From NCBI RefSeq assembly GCF_900109075.1, contig NZ_FNYS01000013.1, positions 29,555-93,554 of the forward strand: a stretch of 64,000 bases of DNA. Reading direction: 5' to 3'. The DNA is from Myroides marinus (lineage in GTDB: Bacteria > Bacteroidota > Bacteroidia > Flavobacteriales > Flavobacteriaceae). Position 1 is the stretch's first letter, and each line of letters opens with the position of its first letter. The notes under the pieces are model-generated. The model was not told where the DNA came from, did not search any database, and worked only from the letters and a program-made list of their open reading frames with translations. This document shows, in pieces, positions 51,978-61,532 of the stretch. Made by a program: the position numbers and the translations under genes.

Positions 51978-54900
51978 ATGTTAGATAAAATCATAAATTT
52001 TAGTATCCGTAACAAGTTTATTGTTGGATTATTTGTTCTTGGATTAATCATTCTTGGGACCTATTCTGTAATGAATTTACCTATGGATACACAACCTGAT
52101 ATCACTAATAATCAGGTTCAAATTATCACTACTTCACCTACTTTAGCTACTCAAGAAGTAGAACAATTTATTACCTATCCCATAGAGCTAGCTGTAAAAC
52201 CAATTCCTAATATAAAGGAACTACGTTCTATCAGTAGATTTGGATTAAGTGTGATTACGGTAGTATTCACAGAAGACACCGATATATACTGGGCACGAGC
52301 TCAAATTTCTGAAAGGTTAAAAACCGCTCAAGAGAATATTCCTGATGGAGTAGGAACACCTGATTTAGCACCTGTTAGTACGGGATTAGGTGAAATATAC
52401 CAATATGTAGTCTATCCAAAAGAAGGATATGAAGAAAAGTACAATAGCATGGAGCTTCGTACCATACAAGATTGGATCATCAAACCACAACTTATAGGAG
52501 TAAAAGGAGTAGCTGAAGTAAATACTTTAGGAGGACAACTAAAACAATATGAAATAGCTGTAAAACCAGATCTTCTTAAAAGTATGGATACTTCTATACT
52601 TGAAATATTTAATGCTTTAGAAGCTAATAACGAAAATACAGGTGGAGCTTATATTGATAAAAAACCTTATGCTTACTTTATTCGTAGTGTAGGTATGGTT
52701 AAAAATATTGAAGATATCCAGCGTATTGTCGTTAAAACAAATAATGGAATTCCCGTACTTATTAGAGATGTTGCTGATGTACGCATAGGAAGCAGTATTC
52801 GTTATGGTGCTGTGACAAAAGATGGACAAGGAGAAGATGTTAGCGGAATGGTAATGATGCTAAAAAACTCTAATACACAAGAAGTAGTTAAAGCTGTTAA
52901 ACAAAGAATGGCTCAGATAGAAAAAACCCTTCCTGAAGGCGTTACTGTCAAACCTTTTATTGATAGAACAAAACTAATTGACAAAACGGTTAGTACCATT
53001 CAAACGAACCTAATCGAAGGGGCCTTAATTGTTATTTTTGTTTTAGTTCTACTTTTAGGGAACTGGAGAGCAGGACTGATTGTTGCTTCTGTTATTCCAT
53101 TGGCTCTGTTATTTGCAATCTCTATGATGAAGATCTTTGGAGTAAGTGGTAATCTTATGAGTTTAGGGGCTATAGATTTTGGATTGATCGTCGACGGAGC
53201 TGTTATTATCGTTGAAGCTATTGTACACCGACTCCATGCTGGAAAAAATAGAGTTTTAACCCAAGAACAAATGAATAATGAAGTGTTTTCAGCTTCTTCA
53301 AAAATAAGAACAAGTGCATCCTTTGGGGAGATTATTATCTTAATTGTGTACTTGCCTATTCTTGCCTTAACAGGTATTGAAGGTAAAATGTTTGGCCCTA
53401 TGGCTATGACCGTGTCATTTGCGATTTTAGGAGCTTTTATTCTATCCCTTACTTATGTACCTATGGCGTCTGCTCTTTTCTTATCTAAAAAAGCAGGGAA
53501 AGAGAAACCTAACTTTAGTGATAAAATCATTGATAAATTATACAGTTGGTATAAACCCCTTTTAGAAGGTGCTTTTAGAATGAAAAGAATTGTATTGCTG
53601 ATTGCTTTTGGATTATTTGCTTTTGCCATTTTTGTCTTTGGCCGTATGGGTGGAGAATTTATTCCAACTTTAGATGAAGGTGACTTAGCGACAAATTTGA
53701 TTATCTCTTCTGGTAGTTCATTATCTCAACAAATAGAAACAACAACAAGAGCAGAACAAATATTAAAAGAACGCTTCCCTGAGGTAAAAATGATTATTTC
53801 AAAAATTGGTAGTGCAGAGATTCCTACCGACCCCATGCCAATGGAGGCGGCAGATATGATTATTATCTTGAAAGAAAAGAAAGAATGGACTTCTGCTAAA
53901 ACCAAAGAAGAATTAATTGCTAAAATGGAAGAGGCTTTAGAAGAAATACCAGGTATTGGAACTGAATTCTCTCAACCTATACAAATGCGTTTTAATGAAT
54001 TAATGACAGGAGTTAGAAGTGATGTTGCTATTAAGGTATTTGGAGAAGACTTAGATCGTTTAGCAAGTATTGGAGATGAAATTAATGGGCTGATCACAAC
54101 AGTACCTGGAGTAGCAAGTACCAAACTTGAAAGAGTAACTGGACTACCTCAAATTTCTATAAAATATGACCAAGATAAACTTGCTTTATATGGCTTAAAA
54201 GTATCAGACATCAGCCAGGTAGTAAGAGCAGGATTCGCAGGAGAGAAAGCTGGTTCTGTCTATGAAGGAGAAAAAAGATTTGACTTAGTCATTCGATTAA
54301 ATCAAGGAGATAGACAAGATATAGAAGACATAAAAAATGTGTTTATCCCTTTACCTAATGGTGTGCAAATACCTTTAGGACAAATTGCAAATATTGATTA
54401 CGAAGATGGGCCTCAACAAATCAGTAGAGAAGATGGTAAAAGACGTATTGTTCTTGGTTTTAATGTTCGTGAGCGAGATGTAAAAAGTGTAGTAACGGAC
54501 ATACAAGCACTATTAGACAAAAAACTCAATATGCCTGATGGTTATTTTATTACCTATGGAGGGCAATTTGAAAACTTAGTAGATGCTACTAATAGATTAA
54601 TGGTAGCGGTACCTGTAGCATTAGCTTTGATATTTGTACTATTATACTTTACGTTTAAATCAACAAAACAATCATTAATGATCTTTACTGCTATTCCTTT
54701 ATCCGCAATAGGTGGAGTTTCAGCGTTATGGTTAAGAGATATGCCTTTTAGTATTTCTGCAGGAGTAGGATTCATAGCACTCTTTGGAGTGGCTGTACTA
54801 AATGGTATTGTACTTATTGGCCAATTTAATCAACTAAAAAAAGAAGGTATGAATTTATATGAAAGAATTATAGAAGGGACTAAGATACGTCTGCGTCCTG

Positions 54901-56327
54901 TCTTACTAACCGCTATGGTTGCCTCTTTAGGTTTCTTGCCAATGGCACTAAGTACAAGTGCTGGTGCTGAAGTTCAAAAACCATTAGCTACGGTAGTAAT
55001 TGGCGGATTAATATCTGCTACAATACTGACTTTAATTGTACTCCCTATCATCTACTACTATGAAGAAAGAGGATTAGGTTTAGGAAAAAGAAATAAAGCT
55101 ATTGTAGCTTCTACTCTACTGTTGTTAGTTGGAGTTGGAGTACAAGCACAAGAAGTTAGAAAACTAACATTAGAAGATGCGCTAAGACTTAGCGTAGAAA
55201 ACAATAAAGGAATTAAAGCAGCGGAGTTAAATACTAAAGCTCAGAAACAGATGACTTCCACCTATTTTGATCTTGCCAAAACAGATGTAACAACTGGTTT
55301 TGGATATTTAGATTCTAAAGACAATACGGATATTAGTATAGCTGTATCCCAATCTTTTTCTCCCTTTACCTATGGCAAGAAAAAAAAGGTATTAAATAAA
55401 GGATATGAAACTGCGGTTTTACAACAAGATAGAACAGTTATTATTACTGATTATGCCGTTAAACAGGCTTGGGAGAACTTAGTATATGCATTATCTAAAG
55501 AAGTCTTATTAACAGAGCAAGCTAATTTATTAAAAGACTTCTCTAAGTCTGCAAAATTGCGTTATGACACTGGAGAAAGTACCTTAATGGAAAGTAATGT
55601 CGCTTCTGCTAAAGAGCAAGAGTTAAGAGTATTAATTACACAGAATAAAACTGTAATTAACAATGAAACCTCTAAACTAAAAGCACTTCTGAATCTGGAA
55701 GAAGACTTTGTTCCCATTAATCCTAAAATAGTCTATGATAAACATGATGTGGACAGCAATTTTGATTTAACCTTAAACAATACCATACAATTAGCAGAAA
55801 AAGAGATAGAAACAATTGAGGCTAATAGAAATTTACAGAAAGCTATGTTATTACCTGATTTTTCTATTGGGTATAATATTAAATCTAGCTCTGGTACAAT
55901 AACGGGAAAAGATGGTATACCAACTACTTATGGTAAAGATTTACGCATACCAAGTTATACCATAGGCATTTCTATTCCTATCTTCTTTGGAAGTCAATCT
56001 GCTAAAATTAAAGCAATGAAATATGAAACGCAGCAAGCAACTGTGCAGAAAGAATACTTTTTTAAGCAATTAGAAGAAAATGTTCAACAGCAGTTTGACA
56101 TTATTAAAGCTCAGGAAAAAGTAATCGATTATTACCAAGAAAATGCTTTAAAAAATGCTGCATTGATCAAAGATCATGCACAGAAATCATACAATAATGG
56201 AGATATATCTTATGTAGAATACATTCAATCAGTAGAAACTGCATTGACGATACAAATGAACTATTTGGATGCTATTCTACAGTATAACTTAAGTCATAAC
56301 ACACTTCATTATTTAGTAAACCAATAA
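51978..56327 (+). CDS. czcA: CzcA-type RND metal efflux pump fused to a TolC-like outer-membrane channel
   Basis: A 1449-residue fusion. Residues 1-1040 are a heavy-metal RND transporter with 12 membrane helices. The fourth helix carries DFGLIVDGAVIIVE (about 409-422), the acidic pattern of Zn/Co/Cd (CzcA-like) rather than Cu pumps. After a signal-like helix (about 1057-1070, ending VQAQEV) comes a TolC/CzcC-like outer-membrane factor domain (about 1075-1449). The fusion replaces a separate czcC gene and is usual in this phylum. Proton-driven, it expels metal from the periplasm. The adaptor gene follows after 10 bases. Confidence 0.94.
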   Translation: MLDKIINFSIRNKFIVGLFVLGLIILGTYSVMNLPMDTQPDITNNQVQIITTSPTLATQEVEQFITYPIELAVKPIPNIKELRSISRFGLSVITVVFTEDTDIYWARAQISERLKTAQENIPDGVGTPDLAPVSTGLGEIYQYVVYPKEGYEEKYNSMELRTIQDWIIKPQLIGVKGVAEVNTLGGQLKQYEIAVKPDLLKSMDTSILEIFNALEANNENTGGAYIDKKPYAYFIRSVGMVKNIEDIQRIVVKTNNGIPVLIRDVADVRIGSSIRYGAVTKDGQGEDVSGMVMMLKNSNTQEVVKAVKQRMAQIEKTLPEGVTVKPFIDRTKLIDKTVSTIQTNLIEGALIVIFVLVLLLGNWRAGLIVASVIPLALLFAISMMKIFGVSGNLMSLGAIDFGLIVDGAVIIVEAIVHRLHAGKNRVLTQEQMNNEVFSASSKIRTSASFGEIIILIVYLPILALTGIEGKMFGPMAMTVSFAILGAFILSLTYVPMASALFLSKKAGKEKPNFSDKIIDKLYSWYKPLLEGAFRMKRIVLLIAFGLFAFAIFVFGRMGGEFIPTLDEGDLATNLIISSGSSLSQQIETTTRAEQILKERFPEVKMIISKIGSAEIPTDPMPMEAADMIIILKEKKEWTSAKTKEELIAKMEEALEEIPGIGTEFSQPIQMRFNELMTGVRSDVAIKVFGEDLDRLASIGDEINGLITTVPGVASTKLERVTGLPQISIKYDQDKLALYGLKVSDISQVVRAGFAGEKAGSVYEGEKRFDLVIRLNQGDRQDIEDIKNVFIPLPNGVQIPLGQIANIDYEDGPQQISREDGKRRIVLGFNVRERDVKSVVTDIQALLDKKLNMPDGYFITYGGQFENLVDATNRLMVAVPVALALIFVLLYFTFKSTKQSLMIFTAIPLSAIGGVSALWLRDMPFSISAGVGFIALFGVAVLNGIVLIGQFNQLKKEGMNLYERIIEGTKIRLRPVLLTAMVASLGFLPMALSTSAGAEVQKPLATVVIGGLISATILTLIVLPIIYYYEERGLGLGKRNKAIVASTLLLLVGVGVQAQEVRKLTLEDALRLSVENNKGIKAAELNTKAQKQMTSTYFDLAKTDVTTGFGYLDSKDNTDISIAVSQSFSPFTYGKKKKVLNKGYETAVLQQDRTVIITDYAVKQAWENLVYALSKEVLLTEQANLLKDFSKSAKLRYDTGESTLMESNVASAKEQELRVLITQNKTVINNETSKLKALLNLEEDFVPINPKIVYDKHDVDSNFDLTLNNTIQLAEKEIETIEANRNLQKAMLLPDFSIGYNIKSSSGTITGKDGIPTTYGKDLRIPSYTIGISIPIFFGSQSAKIKAMKYETQQATVQKEYFFKQLEENVQQQFDIIKAQEKVIDYYQENALKNAALIKDHAQKSYNNGDISYVEYIQSVETALTIQMNYLDAILQYNLSHNTLHYLVNQ

Positions 56328-56337
56328 TATAAAAGAA

Positions 56338-57552
56338 ATGAAAAAGTCAATCATATTTTTATCCCTAGCTACGAGCATTTTACTATTTAGTTGTAAAAAT
56401 GCTGAAGGAGGTAATTCCGAAGAGAAAACAGAACAATCTACTCCTTCTAAAGAATCTAGCGATCAAGCTAAGAAAGAAGGCGAATCTGCAAATAAAGAAG
56501 TAGAGTTAACACAAGCTCAATACACTGCTTCAAAAATTCAATTAGGCCAATTACTTCAAAAAAACTTAAGTAATGTAGTACGCGTAAATGGTAATACAGA
56601 ATTACCTGCACAGAGTCAAGCGGATGTATCCTCTTTTCTAAGTGGAACAGTGACTAATATTTCTGTTAATCTGGGAGATTATGTAAAAAAAGGACAAACA
56701 ATTGCTACTATTGACAGTCCTGAATACATACAACTGAGAGAAGAGTACACCATATCTAAAAACACCTTAGATTACTTAGAACTGGAATATAAACGTCAAG
56801 AAACATTAAGAGAACAGAATGTCAATTCTGCAAAGACTTATCAAAAAACGAAATCAGACTTAAGTATAGAACGTGCTCGATTCCAATCGTTAAGCAATAG
56901 GCTAAGTCTAATAAATGCTGGCGCTGGTTCTAAATCAATTAGAATAGTATCACCTATAAGTGGTAATATTTCAGCGATTCCAATTAAAATCGGATCAAGT
57001 GTTATCGCTGGACAGTCTTTATTTTCTATCGTGGATAATTCTAAACTACACTTAGATTTGATGGTATATGAAAAAGATCTTCCTTCTATTAAAGTAGGGC
57101 AAAAAGTATCATTCTCATTTACTAATATCAACAAATCAGAAGTTACAGCTACTATTTTTAGTATCAGTAAGTCATTTGAACCAGGAACCAAAACAGTACT
57201 TGTTCACGCAAACATAGATAAAACAGAAGAAACATTAATTCCAGGATTATACGTTAATGCTTTAGTGCACATTGGTGAAAAAACAGTAGAAGCCCTTCCT
57301 AACGAAGCCATTATTAAAGCCGATGGACGTGAATTTATCTTTATTTTAGAAGATATTGAAGAAGAAAAAGGAGTAAAAAGTTATCATTTCGAAAGAATCG
57401 AAGTCAAATCAGGAGTGTCTGAATTAGGGTATACCCAAATTACACTTTTACAAGACCTACCTGAAGATAGCCAAATCGTTTTTTCTGGAGCATACTATAT
57501 ACAAAGCCATTTAGCCAAAACAGATGGCGGTGCACCTGAACATGGACACTAA
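56338..57552 (+). CDS. czcB: Periplasmic adaptor of the RND metal pump (CzcB-like lipoprotein)
   Basis: A 404-residue membrane-fusion protein. A lipobox LLFSCKN puts the lipid-anchor Cys at residue 19. A charged, disordered linker (about 22-55) precedes the barrel-sandwich domain (GTVTNISVNLGDYVKKGQTI near 102), a helical hairpin (about 140-185), and a beta barrel. It links the inner-membrane pump to the outer-membrane channel. The C-terminus ends GGAPEHGH, with two His. It is the last gene before a strong terminator. Confidence 0.93.
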   Translation: MKKSIIFLSLATSILLFSCKNAEGGNSEEKTEQSTPSKESSDQAKKEGESANKEVELTQAQYTASKIQLGQLLQKNLSNVVRVNGNTELPAQSQADVSSFLSGTVTNISVNLGDYVKKGQTIATIDSPEYIQLREEYTISKNTLDYLELEYKRQETLREQNVNSAKTYQKTKSDLSIERARFQSLSNRLSLINAGAGSKSIRIVSPISGNISAIPIKIGSSVIAGQSLFSIVDNSKLHLDLMVYEKDLPSIKVGQKVSFSFTNINKSEVTATIFSISKSFEPGTKTVLVHANIDKTEETLIPGLYVNALVHIGEKTVEALPNEAIIKADGREFIFILEDIEEEKGVKSYHFERIEVKSGVSELGYTQITLLQDLPEDSQIVFSGAYYIQSHLAKTDGGAPEHGH

Positions 57553-57562
57553 AACTAATCTT

Positions 57563-57597
57563 AAAAAACAACCAGGTGTTTAAACCTGGTTGTTTTT
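57563..57597 (+). terminator. Terminator of the czc operon
   Basis: Stem AAAAACAACCAGGT / ACCTGGTTGTTTTT with a short loop. Confidence 0.92.
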
Positions 57598-57658
57598 AAA
57601 ATTCCTTATCAATATTACCCTCAAAAGTAGAATACGTTTAACTAATGATTCCATCAAC

Positions 57659-59059
57659 ATGAAACTAAAATTCTTATTTGTATTATTTGTTCTATTTAAT
57701 GCACTAAACTTAAGCGCAAATTCAAACACACTTAACTTTAAAAATACAGAAGATTATTCATTTCAGATCATTTCTTCCGATACATTAATACCAAAAAACT
57801 TTTGGCAAAAAGATGCAGTCAAAATAACTTTTGTACCTACTGTTTTCTTTGGAGCTACAGCTGTAACTTGGAACGGAAGAGAACATATTCTTGAAACAAG
57901 GAATAAATATATTCCTGAGTTCAAAAATACTTTTGATGATTATTTGCAATATGGGCCAGGGGCATTAGCTTTTGGTCTAAAAGCTGCAGGAGTAAAAGGA
58001 AGAAATAATATGAGACGTAGTATTTATAACTACGCAGGTAGTATGTTGATTACAGGGCTTTTTGTTAATAGCTTAAAATATACAACTAAGGTAATGAGAC
58101 CTGATGGTAGTACAGCCAATTCATGGCCTTCTGGTCATGCCGCAACAGCTTTTTCTAATGCCGCTTTTTTAGATAAAGAATATGGTTTAGTTAACCCTGC
58201 TTATTCTATAACTGGGTATGGAATGGCTATTATGACGGGTGTGGGGCGTAGTATAAATAATAGACACTGGTCTTCAGATATTTTAGCAGGTGCCGGATTC
58301 GGTATCCTATCAACCAATCTAGCTTATTTTTTTATTGATAAAATCTATGGAAACCAAGGTGATAACTTGAGCCTATTGTCCAAGTTTGAAGGTAATGAAA
58401 ACCCATCTTTTTTAGCAGTAAAATTAGGAGCAAGCTTTAACAGTAATAACTTATTAGAATTACACAAAGATGGGCCAGATGCGAAAGTTGGCTGGGAAGC
58501 TGGTTTTGAAGGAGCTTACTTCTTTAATAAATCAATAGGAATAGGAGGAGATTTTACAATATCAGGTTACCCCCTCTCTCAGAATAATGTAAATGGTTTA
58601 GAAAACCCAGAAGTATTTAAAGATTATAATTTATCTTATACAAGTTCTGCTTTAGGTTTTATGAATTTTGGAATAGGTCCCTATTATGCTTTTCATTTTA
58701 GTGACAGCTTCAATTTAATGTTAAAAACTACAGCAGGGTATGCTTTTGGTGCAACGGGAAAAATTGAAGCAAAACAAAACGACAGTACTATATTTTTACC
58801 TGATACTATAAAAGATAATATGACTGTTGCTTCATACAAACCTCATAGCTCTTTTAGATGGTCAGCAGGTAGCTCATTAACTTACAACTTAACAGATCAA
58901 TTAGGTCTAACATTATATGTTGACTATTCTAGTACAAAACCAACAATAATTTATACTCCTGAAAACCCTCTATTAAATTTAGATTCTAACAAACCTAATT
59001 CTAATAAGGCAGATTTGCACTATGTAGCATCAGGATTAAGACTTACAGCTTATTTCTAA
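57659..59059 (+). CDS. Exported PAP2-family phosphatase with C-terminal beta-barrel domain
   Basis: A 466-residue protein. I chose the ATG at 57659, which gives a clean signal peptide (MKLKFLFVLFVLFNALNLSA). The PAP2 signature is complete: KVMRPDG, PSGHAATAF, and GRSINNRHWSSDILAG. The second half (about 250-466) has alternating strands ending in an aromatic C-terminus (GLRLTAYF), typical of an outer-membrane barrel. It may dephosphorylate a lipid or isoprenoid phosphate in the envelope. Linkage to metal efflux genes may be by position only; it has its own unit after the czc terminator. Confidence 0.88.
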   Translation: MKLKFLFVLFVLFNALNLSANSNTLNFKNTEDYSFQIISSDTLIPKNFWQKDAVKITFVPTVFFGATAVTWNGREHILETRNKYIPEFKNTFDDYLQYGPGALAFGLKAAGVKGRNNMRRSIYNYAGSMLITGLFVNSLKYTTKVMRPDGSTANSWPSGHAATAFSNAAFLDKEYGLVNPAYSITGYGMAIMTGVGRSINNRHWSSDILAGAGFGILSTNLAYFFIDKIYGNQGDNLSLLSKFEGNENPSFLAVKLGASFNSNNLLELHKDGPDAKVGWEAGFEGAYFFNKSIGIGGDFTISGYPLSQNNVNGLENPEVFKDYNLSYTSSALGFMNFGIGPYYAFHFSDSFNLMLKTTAGYAFGATGKIEAKQNDSTIFLPDTIKDNMTVASYKPHSSFRWSAGSSLTYNLTDQLGLTLYVDYSSTKPTIIYTPENPLLNLDSNKPNSNKADLHYVASGLRLTAYF

Positions 59060-59176
59060 TAATAAAAGGACTTTTTTTAAAGACTACTAAATCCAATATA
59101 AAGTAGTTACATCAATTATGATAGATTATTCACGGAGCTTTATTTAATTTTAAACACAACATTAATTTTTATAAAT

Positions 59177-59365
59177 ATGGGACATCATGGTAGTAATCAC
59201 AGACCGGTTTGGGGAAACAATCCTGGATCAGGTAATCATCATGGACAAGCATGGGGAAACAATTCAGGATCAAGCAATCATCATAGAAGAGGTTGCTTTA
59301 GAAATTTTGTCTTATTCTTTGGAATAGGAATAGGAATTACAGGAGCTTTACTTTATTTTTTATAA
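59177..59365 (+). CDS. Small His/Asn/Gly-rich protein with one membrane helix
   Basis: A 62-residue protein with internal repeats of the type WGNNxGSxNHH (about residues 12-36). A basic linker and a C-terminal hydrophobic helix (NFVLFFGIGIGITGALLYFL-like) follow. The layout suggests a tail-anchored protein with a metal-binding His-rich head. Place at the end of a metal-resistance block supports this, but it is inference. An A+T-rich leader precedes it and a terminator follows at 59402. Confidence 0.65.
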   Translation: MGHHGSNHRPVWGNNPGSGNHHGQAWGNNSGSSNHHRRGCFRNFVLFFGIGIGITGALLYFL

Positions 59366-59401
59366 AATTGTAATTAAAAATCCTCATAAAAATGATAATA
59401 T

Positions 59402-59434
59402 AAAAGAGCTACCTTGTCTAGGTAGCTTTTTTAT
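59402..59434 (+). terminator. Terminator after the His-rich gene
   Basis: Stem AAAAGAGCTACC / GGTAGCTTTTTT with a seven-base loop and T run. Confidence 0.88.
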
Positions 59435-60182
59435 TATACAATAGATATCACTGCAAACTTTGTAAAATCATAGCAAAACTATTTTAGTTATTACTTAATT
59501 TTTTTCTTAAACAATTAATAAACAGCAATTTGACACACTTGTATTAAAAATCATGTATACAATAGTTTTGAAATAATATAAGCAGGTTAACATCTGTCAT
59601 AAAAATGGACTTATCTGTAAATATGAACTAATAGAATTACCACTGTTTCTCTTTAAAACGCTCCCTACTTTTACTCAAAATGAAACTAAATATACACCCC
59701 GACAACACAATAATACCATAACAAGTATGTCATTTCATAACAAAATACATCAAATTACATTAGTTAACTAATAATATAAAATAAACACAACAAAACACTG
59801 AAAAACAAAATAAAAATAAACAAAAGCTAAAACTAATATTTTTACTAAAATATTCGCTTCCATCAATCAAAAAAACAGGTTATTATTTAACTTTTTAGTA
59901 CTTTTTTAATACATTTAAAATCATTATATTTGATTTTAACCTAATTTGCTAAGGTGAGCTATTAGGTGAGTTGGTTTTTTACAAACAAGACAATTGATTG
60001 ATTTAAAGATATTTACGAGGAGTGGTTCGAATCCTGCCACAACTAAAAATTAATGTTGGTTTGCAATTCATTTTGCAAATCAACATCTCATTTTAACGCC
60101 AACCTCTTCTTTATTATTCCAGTAATACTAAGCACTCCTATTCTCCACATAAATTAGTTGTTTAATCTTAAAAACAACTATT
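59435..60182. other. Non-coding region with a promoter box, tRNA-like 3' fragment and hairpin
   Basis: About 750 bases without a gene. A -7 box TATATTTG is at 59925-59932. Near 60025-60046 the sequence GTTCGAATCCTGCCACAACT looks like the T-loop and 3' acceptor strand of a tRNA, but the matching 5' halves are absent. A 14-base stem, ATGTTGGTTTGCAA against TTGCAAATCAACAT (about 60053-60086), follows. This could be an old attachment-site relic or a small transcript. Confidence 0.4.
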
Positions 60183-60437
60183 ATGGACAATCAAATCACA
60201 AAAGAAGATTTAAGGCTGTTTAGTCAAACAATCGTTACAGAATTAAAAGAGTTTTTTAATCAGAAATCAAGTGAGGCATCACTTGAATGGGTAAAGGCAA
60301 AAGTCGCAAGGCAACTACTTAGTATCTCAGCAGCTTCACTACAAACACTTCGTATTAGTGGAAAGCTTAGATATAGAAAAATACTTGGCTCCTATTATTA
60401 CAATAGAATTGATATTGAAAACCTTTTTAATAAATAG
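60183..60437 (+). CDS. Excisionase-like helix-turn-helix protein
   Basis: An 84-residue protein. The N-terminal helix precedes a MerR/excisionase-type DNA-binding motif (WVKAKVARQLLSISAASLQT, then GKLRYRKILGSYYYNRIDI). It resembles the protein encoded at 28896 in its C-terminal half. Located 2 kb from the integrase gene, it may control excision or the adjacent winged-helix gene, which starts 3 bases after its stop. Confidence 0.82.
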   Translation: MDNQITKEDLRLFSQTIVTELKEFFNQKSSEASLEWVKAKVARQLLSISAASLQTLRISGKLRYRKILGSYYYNRIDIENLFNK

Positions 60438-60440
60438 TAT

Positions 60441-60734
60441 ATGTGTATATCCAATAAACTACTTCGTTATATTGTAGAGCTTAAAAATGATGCTAAACTC
60501 AATGTTTGGCATTTTGCTCTACTTCTTGGGATTATTCAGTTTGCATTTTTACAAAAACAAGGTAAACTAATTAGAATAAGTAGGCATAAACTGATGAAAT
60601 ACGCTCATATTACCACACTTCCTACATATCATAAATACTTAAAAGAACTCCAAGAATTAGGTTATATAAAATATACTCCCTCGTATCACCCTGACATGCG
60701 TAGTACAGTTGAATTATTGCATAAAAGCCTATGA
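60441..60734 (+). CDS. Small winged-helix-like protein
   Basis: A 97-residue protein with a predicted helix-turn-helix: KLIRISRHKLMKYAHITTLP followed by THYHKYLKELQELGYI-like recognition helix and wing. It is probably a DNA-binding regulator co-transcribed with the upstream excisionase-like gene. Its last 19 codons lie inside a 130-base segment that is repeated at 62254, so the original gene end exists twice in the window. Confidence 0.7.
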   Translation: MCISNKLLRYIVELKNDAKLNVWHFALLLGIIQFAFLQKQGKLIRISRHKLMKYAHITTLPTYHKYLKELQELGYIKYTPSYHPDMRSTVELLHKSL

Positions 60735-60806
60735 TTGTACAAGGGAGTAATTACTATCAAACTAACTTAGTTATGATATCTATTAACTGAGTTAGTTTTT
60801 CTTGAT
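60677..60806. repeat. Direct repeat, copy 1 (130 bases)
   Basis: Matches 62254-62383 with about seven differences. It covers the 3' end of the winged-helix gene, a bidirectional terminator (AAACTAACTTAGTTA / TAACTGAGTTAGTTT, 60759-60798), and the last five codons of the MBL gene. Confidence 0.93.
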
Positions 60807-61478
60807 ACTACTCTTAGCCACAAATTTCTCAAACTCTTGATTTCTATTTTGCATAATAGGCCCATGACCAAAACATATAATAGCTGGATGCAGTTTCGCT
60901 AATTTTTGAAGCGATTGAATATTTCTCTGTTGATCTGAGGTAAATATATTGGGTGGAAGATGTAAACCTCTAATTGTAGTAAGCAGATTCATATTAGCAG
61001 CAGCATCACCTATTATCAATACCCCATCTTTTTCTCTAAATAAAGATATATGACCATCAGAATGTCCTGGTGTCTCTATTACTCTAAAATTTCCAATCAT
61101 ATCATTTTCAACTATTGTAGTTGTAACTATATGTCCTTGACCTGCCCAATACCTCTGCTGAAGTTTTGCTACCAAATTTTGAGGATTTGGATAATCTTTA
61201 GTCACCATACCTGTTTCTGTTCTAAAGACTTCGTTAGAGTGACAAAACAAAGGGATAGAAAAATCCGTACATATCTGATCACTACAACCTTGATGGTCTG
61301 CATGTGCATGGGTAAGTACATGCTTGTGGATTGGAATTTGTTGCAGAGCTTTTTTTATAATTCTATAGGAGCTTCGTATTCCTGAATCGATCAAAACGCC
61401 TTCGATAATATAACAGTTGATACTATTTCGTGGCATTAAAGGTACTTGAAATACCTCCTGAGCTATTTGATGTAACAT
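60792..61478 (-). CDS. MBL-fold metallo-hydrolase
   Basis: A 228-residue metallo-beta-lactamase-fold enzyme. Metal ligands are visible in order: HAHADH (about 57-62), TPGHSDGH (about 135-142), IGDAA (about 155) and FGHGP (about 205). It resembles glyoxalase II-like hydrolases; the substrate is unknown. It follows the Crp-like gene by 54 bases and is probably co-transcribed. The last five codons (IKKN and stop) lie in direct repeat copy 1, so the C-terminus was made at the insertion junction. Confidence 0.88.
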   Translation of the reverse strand: MLHQIAQEVFQVPLMPRNSINCYIIEGVLIDSGIRSSYRIIKKALQQIPIHKHVLTHAHADHQGCSDQICTDFSIPLFCHSNEVFRTETGMVTKDYPNPQNLVAKLQQRYWAGQGHIVTTTIVENDMIGNFRVIETPGHSDGHISLFREKDGVLIIGDAAANMNLLTTIRGLHLPPNIFTSDQQRNIQSLQKLAKLHPAIICFGHGPIMQNRNQEFEKFVAKSSIKKN

Positions 61479-61532
61479 GTTTTTTTATTCAAAACTACAT
61501 TACTACTCTTAAACTGGATGTAGACATTTGTC

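Noticed and set aside
60025..60046. A complete tRNA gene
   Set aside because: Only the 3' T-loop/acceptor half resembles a tRNA; the T-stem does not close with upstream bases and no anticodon arm fits.
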